64,000 nt of DNA from Candidatus Saccharimonadota bacterium (GTDB taxonomy: Bacteria; Patescibacteriota; Saccharimonadia; Saccharimonadales; Saccharimonadaceae), in NCBI GenBank assembly GCA_905372095.1, contig CAJPNK010000004.1, positions 1 to 64,000 of the forward strand, written 5' to 3'. Positions 59,156 to 64,000 of the stretch are shown piece after piece. Made by a program: the position numbers and the translations under genes. The notes beneath the pieces were generated by a model, which was not told where the DNA came from, made no database searches, and saw nothing but the letters and a program-made list of their open reading frames with translations. The number at the start of each line of letters is the position of its first letter. Within the stretch, counting starts at the first letter, position 1.

Positions 59156-60247
59156 ATGGATCAACAGCCGTACCAGCAATACCAACAGTATCAGCAGCCG
59201 CCACAATCGCAGGCACAAACCAAAGGCCAGCTTGCCGTAGCGCGGGCTCGCAATGCGCAAGATAATGTCGTTCTGACAATAACTATCATTATCTTTTGTT
59301 TCTTTGCGGCTAGCTATTTTATCTATACAACATTCCAGGAAATGTCAACAGATAATGCTGGGCACCACGTTGAGTTATCGTTCAGCGATGGCGTGATTGC
59401 TGTATTGCTGGCGATAGTTTTTATGATTATGGGATTGGGTATGCTGCTGGGTATTGGCATGTTTATGGTGCGTATGATGCGTCAGCAAATGCTGGGCAAT
59501 GCTTTGCAGGTTGAATATAGCGCTTACGCGTGGTTGCGCGATTGGGCTAACCAGGTATCGGCTGATTTAGAGATGCCGCAAGTCGAGATTTTCATCACCC
59601 AGAATCCAGTGATGAATGCTTATGCTTTTGGTTTTGCTAGGCCATATTCTATCGTGCTGCATTCTGGATCGATTCGCTACTTGACCAAGGATGAGCTAAA
59701 AGTGATTGTCGTACATGAAATGGCACATATCAAATACCGCCATGCCAACGCTAACGTGTATTTGATGCCGTTTTTGTCGATTCCAATTATCAGCGTATTA
59801 GGTAGTTGGATTTCTGGATTCTGGCATCGCCGTGCCGAGCTAACCGCCGATCGTCTAGCTTTGATGTATTTGGGCGATAGCGAATTAGTCAAGAAATCGC
59901 TGATCAAGGTGCATGTCGGACCTGATGCGTCGGACAGTATGAACGAGGTAGCGCGCCAGTGGATGCAGTATACGGCTGAGCGCCCGATGAATCATTTTGC
60001 GCAGACGTTCAGCGATCATCCGTTTTTGGTACGTCGGTTGAGCCAAATTGACTATTGGAAGGGTGTGGTTGAGCCGCAAAATCAGCCGCAGAGCGTTGCG
60101 CCAGCTGCTGCTCAGACTAATGTTTCTGAACCTGCTGGATCAGAACCTGCTACTGAGCCGACAACCGTAGAACCAACTTCTACCAAGAAATCAACTCGCC
60201 GCAAATCAGATGACACCAGCCAAAATCAAGACGAGACTGCTGCCTAG
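59156..60247 (+). CDS. htpX: M48-family membrane metalloprotease (HtpX-like)
   Basis: 363 residues. Gln/Tyr/Pro-rich cytoplasmic N-terminus (QQYQQYQQPP), two membrane helices (about 38-60 and 78-105), zinc motif HEMAHIKYRH (about 190-199), two more helices (about 202-220), and ELTADR with the third ligand. A Pro/Thr/Ser-rich C-terminal tail (about 305-363) is an addition to the usual HtpX. It degrades misfolded membrane proteins. prfB starts 5 bases after its stop. Confidence 0.9.
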   Translation: MDQQPYQQYQQYQQPPQSQAQTKGQLAVARARNAQDNVVLTITIIIFCFFAASYFIYTTFQEMSTDNAGHHVELSFSDGVIAVLLAIVFMIMGLGMLLGIGMFMVRMMRQQMLGNALQVEYSAYAWLRDWANQVSADLEMPQVEIFITQNPVMNAYAFGFARPYSIVLHSGSIRYLTKDELKVIVVHEMAHIKYRHANANVYLMPFLSIPIISVLGSWISGFWHRRAELTADRLALMYLGDSELVKKSLIKVHVGPDASDSMNEVARQWMQYTAERPMNHFAQTFSDHPFLVRRLSQIDYWKGVVEPQNQPQSVAPAAAQTNVSEPAGSEPATEPTTVEPTSTKKSTRRKSDDTSQNQDETAA

Positions 60248-60252
60248 GTTCT

Positions 60253-61338
60253 ATGCAGCCGTTACGAAAACAAGCTGAAGATCTCCGTGCTCGCGTGGCT
60301 AGCGCTTGCCAGGCTTTACATATTGACGCTCGCGCTGAAGAATTGGCAGTGCTTGATGAACAGCTGGCCGATTCGAATGTCTGGGCGAATGTCGAGCGGG
60401 CGCAGATGCTGACGCGGCAGGCGGCGAGCTTGCGTTCGCAAATTGAGCCGTGGCAGATTTTACGTTCGCAAGTCTCGGATATAATCGAACTGATGGATCT
60501 AGGCGACGATTCGATGCTGACAGAATTCACCGAGCAGTTAGCAGCTCTCGAAGCAGAATACCAGGAGCGCCGCAAAGATTTGTTGTTCTCAGGTGAATAC
60601 GATAATCGAGCGGCGATTCTCAAATTGAGCGCTGGCGCTGGAGGTACCGATGCGCAGGATTGGGCAGAGATGTTAGAGCGAATGTATCTGCGCTGGGCTG
60701 AAAAGCATGATATGCAGACCGAGCTAGTCGAGCGTTCGACAGGCGAAGAAGCTGGTATCAAGAATGCGACGTACATTATTCGCGGCGCCTTTGCCTACGG
60801 TAAATTGCGTAGTGAGCATGGGGTGCACCGGCTGGTGCGGCTCAGTCCGTTTAACGCTGATAATTTGCGGCAGACTAGTTTTGCACTGGTCGAAATTATG
60901 CCGGAAATGGACGCACCAGGTGAGGTCGAGATCGACGACAAAGATTTGCGAATTGATATTTATCGCAGCGGTGGCAACGGTGGGCAAGGGGTTAATACGA
61001 CTGATTCCGCAGTGCGCGTCACTCACTTGCCGACAGGCACGGTGGTGGCGATCCAAAACGAGCGCAGCCAGCTCCAAAACAAAGAAACCGCGCTGAAAAT
61101 CCTCAAAAGCCGCTTAGCGCAAATGCAGCTTGAGCAACGCGCCGAAACTTTGGCTGATCTGCGCGCCGGGGAATCGGCTAGCTGGGGTGCGCAGATTCGT
61201 AATTACGTGCTTCACCCCTACACATTAGTCAAGGATACGCGTACTAAGTTCGAGACGCATAACGCCCGCGGCGTGCTAGATGGCGACATTGACGGTTTTA
61301 TCGAAGCATATCTTGAGCAGCAAGCAGCGACCGAGTAG
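60253..61338 (+). CDS. prfB: Peptide chain release factor 2
   Basis: 361 residues. The SPF codon-recognition motif is in VRLSPFNADN and the catalytic GGQ in SGGNGGQGVNTTDSAVR. Reads UAA and UGA. It is a single uninterrupted frame, with no in-frame TGA near codon 25, so the autoregulatory +1 frameshift found in many bacteria is absent. Its presence supports UGA as a stop here. Confidence 0.96.
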   Translation: MQPLRKQAEDLRARVASACQALHIDARAEELAVLDEQLADSNVWANVERAQMLTRQAASLRSQIEPWQILRSQVSDIIELMDLGDDSMLTEFTEQLAALEAEYQERRKDLLFSGEYDNRAAILKLSAGAGGTDAQDWAEMLERMYLRWAEKHDMQTELVERSTGEEAGIKNATYIIRGAFAYGKLRSEHGVHRLVRLSPFNADNLRQTSFALVEIMPEMDAPGEVEIDDKDLRIDIYRSGGNGGQGVNTTDSAVRVTHLPTGTVVAIQNERSQLQNKETALKILKSRLAQMQLEQRAETLADLRAGESASWGAQIRNYVLHPYTLVKDTRTKFETHNARGVLDGDIDGFIEAYLEQQAATE

Positions 61339-61366
61339 CTGGCTATCGCTATAAACTAGCTTATGC

Positions 61367-61372
61367 TACAAT
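61367..61372 (+). promoter_or_regulatory. -10 element of ftsE
   Basis: TACAAT with upstream TGC, 8 bases before ATG 61381. No Shine-Dalgarno. Confidence 0.5.
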
Positions 61373-61380
61373 AGGTAGTG

Positions 61381-62064
61381 ATGATTCTGTTAGATAGAGT
61401 GACCAAGGTGTATGGTAAGGGCAGCAAGCCGGCGCTTGACCGTATTAATCTGCATGTCGAGCCGAACGAGTTCGTGATCATCGTTGGGACGAGCGGCGCT
61501 GGCAAATCGACTTTGCTCAAGCTGCTAACACGCGAAGAGAAGCCGACTAGCGGCAAGATTGTCGTTGGCGGTATTGATTACGACCAGCTCAAGGACAAGC
61601 ATATCCCGTTGCTGCGCCGCAAAATTGGCGTAGTTTTTCAGGATTTTAAGTTACTACCGAACCGGACAGTGTTCGAAAATGTGGCTTTTGCGCTAGAAAT
61701 TGCCGGCATGACTAACCGCGAAATTAAAAATACTGTACCAAAAGTGATTGACCTAGTGGGTCTAAAGGGTAAGGAAAAGCAGTTCCCGCATCAGCTATCG
61801 GGCGGCGAACGCCAACGAGTAGCGATTGCCCGAGCGGTAGTGCGCCAGCCAAAGATTCTAATCGCCGACGAGCCAACGGGTAATCTCGACCCGAAGCACA
61901 GTTGGGATATTGTCCGCCTGCTTGAGAAGATTAACCGGTATGGCACGACAGTTATACTTACAACACATAATGTAGAGATTGTCAATAGGTTAAAGCGCCG
62001 CGTTATCACTGTTGACCACGGTAAGATTACTAGTGATCAAGCGCAGGGGAGTTATCGGCAATGA
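61381..62064 (+). CDS. ftsE: Cell division ATP-binding protein FtsE
   Basis: 227 residues from ATG 61381; a GTG one codon before is less likely. ABC ATPase: Walker A GTSGAGKST (about 36-44), Q-loop FQDFKLLPNRTVFENVAFA (FQDFKLLPNRTV), signature LSGGERQR (about 139-146), Walker B ILIADEPTGNLD (about 159-170), H-loop TTHN. It powers FtsX to activate wall hydrolases. It overlaps ftsX by ATGA. Confidence 0.95.
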   Translation: MILLDRVTKVYGKGSKPALDRINLHVEPNEFVIIVGTSGAGKSTLLKLLTREEKPTSGKIVVGGIDYDQLKDKHIPLLRRKIGVVFQDFKLLPNRTVFENVAFALEIAGMTNREIKNTVPKVIDLVGLKGKEKQFPHQLSGGERQRVAIARAVVRQPKILIADEPTGNLDPKHSWDIVRLLEKINRYGTTVILTTHNVEIVNRLKRRVITVDHGKITSDQAQGSYRQ

Positions 62065-63095
62065 GACGAGACAAAGTCAAGACAGCGGCCGCCAAAAAGA
62101 AAAGCCGCCGCGAGGATAAAAAAAATACCGGTGCGCGCGCCCTGACTAGACAAAGGCGCAGCCGCCAGCGCAAATGGCTGACTTTCGTGCGAATGTGCCG
62201 CTACGGCGTCAATAATTTCACTCGTAATGCTTGGCTAACCATTGCTGCTACCGCGGTGATGACGATTACGTTGCTGATTATCTTTACTACGGTGGTGGCG
62301 CGCAATATTTTGGCAGACTCGGTAACGGAGCTGAGTAAAAAAGTCGATATGTCAATTTATCTCAAAACGGGTACTACCGAGGAGCAGGCTAAACCGATTA
62401 TTGCCGATTTGCGCAAACTGCATAATGTCGAGCGCGTTGAATTCGTTTCCTCGGAAAAAGCGCGCCAACAAAGCGCCGAAGACAACAAAGCCGACCAAGA
62501 TATACTAGATGCCCTCAATCAAGCTGCCAATAAAATGCCAGCAGTGATTCGCGTTAATCTAGAGAATATCAATGACACCGACAGTCTTAGCGATTTTGTC
62601 AAAACTAATAAGCCGCTCAAAAAAATTATCGATGATAAGCGCGAACCGTCGTTTGCTGGCGACCGGCGCGATGCTATCGAAAATATCGGCCGCTGGACAG
62701 ATTTTGCGCAGCGGGCCGGTTTGGCAGCGAGCGTACTCTTCGTCGTAATATCTTCATTGATTGTTTTTAATACCATTAGAATGGCAATATTCAACCGTAA
62801 AAGCGAGATCGAGATGATGAAGCTCATCGGTGCTGATAAAAGCTTTATTCGCGGTCCGTTTTTGGTAGAAGCGATGGTATATGGTTGTATTGCTGCGGTT
62901 GTAGCGACCGCTATAGGGGTAGGGGTTTTCGCGACGATTTCTGGCAAATTACAGGCTTATGGAATTGCTGCTGTAGCTACATCGCACTTTCTGATAAATA
63001 ATTTGCTGCTGGTCTTGCTAAGTATGATGTTGCTAGGCTCGTTGATTGGGATTATTTCTTCGACACTGGCTACTCGCCGTTATCTCAAATTGTAG
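62061..63095 (+). CDS. ftsX: Cell division protein FtsX
   Basis: 344 residues. Basic cytoplasmic N-terminus (about 1-45, very Lys/Arg-rich), membrane helix 1 (about 65-90), an extracellular loop domain (about 95-215) that in Gram-positives contacts PcsB/CwlO, and three further helices (about 225-248, 270-300, 315-335). The family segment IFNRKSEIEMMKLIGAD (cut) is at about 253-268. The gene downstream is the likely activated hydrolase. Confidence 0.94.
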   Translation: MRRDKVKTAAAKKKSRREDKKNTGARALTRQRRSRQRKWLTFVRMCRYGVNNFTRNAWLTIAATAVMTITLLIIFTTVVARNILADSVTELSKKVDMSIYLKTGTTEEQAKPIIADLRKLHNVERVEFVSSEKARQQSAEDNKADQDILDALNQAANKMPAVIRVNLENINDTDSLSDFVKTNKPLKKIIDDKREPSFAGDRRDAIENIGRWTDFAQRAGLAASVLFVVISSLIVFNTIRMAIFNRKSEIEMMKLIGADKSFIRGPFLVEAMVYGCIAAVVATAIGVGVFATISGKLQAYGIAAVATSHFLINNLLLVLLSMMLLGSLIGIISSTLATRRYLKL

Positions 63096-63135
63096 AGTAA
63101 TTTACGAAAGGGGGTGCTTATTCGACGTAGCTTTA

Positions 63136-63164
63136 TTGACAAAGCGGTAATGCTTTGTTACGCT
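63136..63164 (+). promoter_or_regulatory. Promoter of CHAP hydrolase with inverted repeat between -35 and -10
   Basis: TTGACA (63136-63141), 17 bases, TACGCT (63159-63164), then 6 bases to ATG 63171 (leaderless). The inverted repeat ACAAAGC (63139-63145) / GCTTTGT (63152-63158) fills the spacer and looks like an operator. Confidence 0.65.
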
Positions 63165-63170
63165 AGAGGT

Positions 63171-64000
63171 ATGAAACATAGGTCCACCACACCAGTTTCG
63201 TCAAGGCGGCACGTTGCGAAGTCGTCAATCGTCGCAGCAGCTGTTTTGATGAGTGCAAGTATACCGGTTGCCTTCGCGCAAAACGTGTTGGCCGACCAGT
63301 ACGACGAACAGGTCAAAAAACTTCAATCAGAAGCTGATTCATATCAGCAGCAGGCGGCGACGCTTGGCGCGCTGGCGTCAACGCTGCAAGCGCAGCTTGA
63401 TGTATTAACCAAGCAAAAAAATGAAATCCAAGCGCAAATTAATACTAGCCAGGCTAAGCGCGATAAGCTTGAGAAAGATATCGCTGCTACCGAAAAGAAA
63501 ATCGAGATTAACAAAGAAGCTCTTGGCGAAATTGTTGCCGATATGTACGTTGATAGCTCAATCTCGCCGCTCGAGATGCTGGCTAGCAGCAAAAACATCG
63601 GCGATTACGTTGACAAGCAAGAATACCGCTCGTCAATGCAGGACAATCTGAGCACCAAGATTAAACAGATTAAATCGCTCAAAGCGCAGCTCGAAAAGCA
63701 GAAAAAGCAAGTCGAGAACGTACTGCGCGACCAGAAGTCGCAAAAAGCCGCGCTAGCTGCCAAAGAGGCTGAACAGGCTAAATTAGTTTCGGACACGCGC
63801 GGTGAGGAATCAGCTTACAATAACCTGGTCGCCAAGCGTAACAGCGAAATCAGCAGTGTCCGCGCTCAACAGGCTGCCGCTATGGCTGCAGCTGCCCGTG
63901 CTTCAGGCTCTACTAATATTGGTACGGGCTCGGCTAGCGGTGGCGGATATCCGTCGGTTTGGGCTAATGCCGAGCAAGATACGATCGTTGATAACTGGGG
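63171..64000 (+). CDS. PcsB/CwlO-like coiled-coil CHAP peptidoglycan hydrolase, 3'-truncated by window
   Basis: 276 residues visible; the frame runs off the window end. Signal peptide (about 1-42: basic MKHRSTTPVSSRRHVAKSS, then AAAVLMSASIPVAFA and a likely cut near QNVLA), then a long coiled coil (about 45-235) with an SPLEMLASSKNIGDYVDKQEY segment typical of PcsB-like N-termini, a Gly/Ser linker, and the start of a CHAP domain (GGGYPSVWANAEQDTIVDNWG, cut: YPSVWANAEQDTIVDNWG). The catalytic Cys would lie past the end. Directly downstream of ftsEX, its likely activator. Confidence 0.9.
   Translation, partial: MKHRSTTPVSSRRHVAKSSIVAAAVLMSASIPVAFAQNVLADQYDEQVKKLQSEADSYQQQAATLGALASTLQAQLDVLTKQKNEIQAQINTSQAKRDKLEKDIAATEKKIEINKEALGEIVADMYVDSSISPLEMLASSKNIGDYVDKQEYRSSMQDNLSTKIKQIKSLKAQLEKQKKQVENVLRDQKSQKAALAAKEAEQAKLVSDTRGEESAYNNLVAKRNSEISSVRAQQAAAMAAAARASGSTNIGTGSASGGGYPSVWANAEQDTIVDNW

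Noticed and set aside
60253..61338. Programmed frameshift in prfB
   Set aside because: One uninterrupted frame from ATG 60253 encodes the whole protein; there is no in-frame TGA near codon 25.
3..64000. Possible UGA recoding (genetic code 25) as in SR1/Gracilibacteria
   Set aside because: Many genes end in TGA at the right length, Trp is TGG throughout, and both prfA and prfB with intact motifs are present.

Overview
The window reads as a compact chromosomal segment of a Candidatus Saccharibacteria (TM7, Patescibacteria/CPR) type bacterium. The grounds are roughly half GC by eye, gene-to-gene spacing often under 20 bases, a minimal informational and cell-division gene set, three small acidic proteins of the kind annotated DUF5663 in that lineage, a CPR-style priA-def-fmt cluster, and standard stop usage (TGA is a stop and Trp is TGG, unlike SR1/Gracilibacteria). 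This lineage call is inference from protein style, since no search was run.

Layout. 1-2.8 kb: a surface- or scaffold-like protein with a tandem 20-residue repeat, cut by the window edge, then two DUF5663-like genes. 2.9-6.3 kb (minus): priA-def-fmt. 6.3-11 kb: a PRTase-like protein, winged-helix regulator-recJ, rpsU-yqeY-adk-map. 11.1-15.7 kb: ftsA-ftsZ, an NrdR relative without its zinc ribbon, thioredoxin-like-VKOR, a LiaF-like protein. 15.7-21.6 kb: a T-box-like leader in front of a GNAT, an inositol-monophosphatase-family gene and a 1374-residue IleRS carrying inserted LMW-phosphatase-like and Nudix domains. 21.6-25.9 kb: a membrane protein, galU, an unknown gene, rplU, parA-parB. 26-33.6 kb: lepB, an LCP ligase, a membrane protein, htrA, prmC, prfA, rpmE, a low-affinity iron permease-like gene. 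33.6-35.5 kb: a two-gene unit with a caspase-like His/Cys dyad protein. 35.6-44.3 kb: rpsB-tsf, an unknown gene, frr-uppS-rseP-CPBP protease, proS, greA, lysS. 44.3-46 kb (minus): coiled-coil protein plus another DUF5663-like gene. 46.1-56 kb: uppP, MacB-like ABC pair, serS-pyrD, hpf, secA-M16 peptidase. 56-64 kb: an unknown membrane protein with an amber codon after its best start, murD, murI, htpX-prfB, ftsE-ftsX and the start of a CHAP-type peptidoglycan hydrolase cut by the window end.

The genes fit together as translation and N-terminal processing (fmt, def, map, rpsU, rplU, rpmE, rpsB, tsf, frr, prfA, prfB, prmC, four aminoacyl-tRNA synthetases), division and wall synthesis (ftsA, ftsZ, ftsEX, CHAP hydrolase, uppS, uppP, murD, murI, LCP), envelope quality control (secA, lepB, htrA, rseP, htpX, VKOR) and chromosome maintenance (parAB, recJ, priA).

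A strong window-wide signal is promoter placement. About twenty genes have a -10 hexamer (TATAAT or close) ending only 6-10 bases before the start codon and no Shine-Dalgarno, which predicts leaderless mRNAs. Genes inside operons carry good Shine-Dalgarno sites instead. The most unusual items are the IleRS domain insertion under a T-box-like leader, the caspase-like two-gene unit, and the leaderless architecture.
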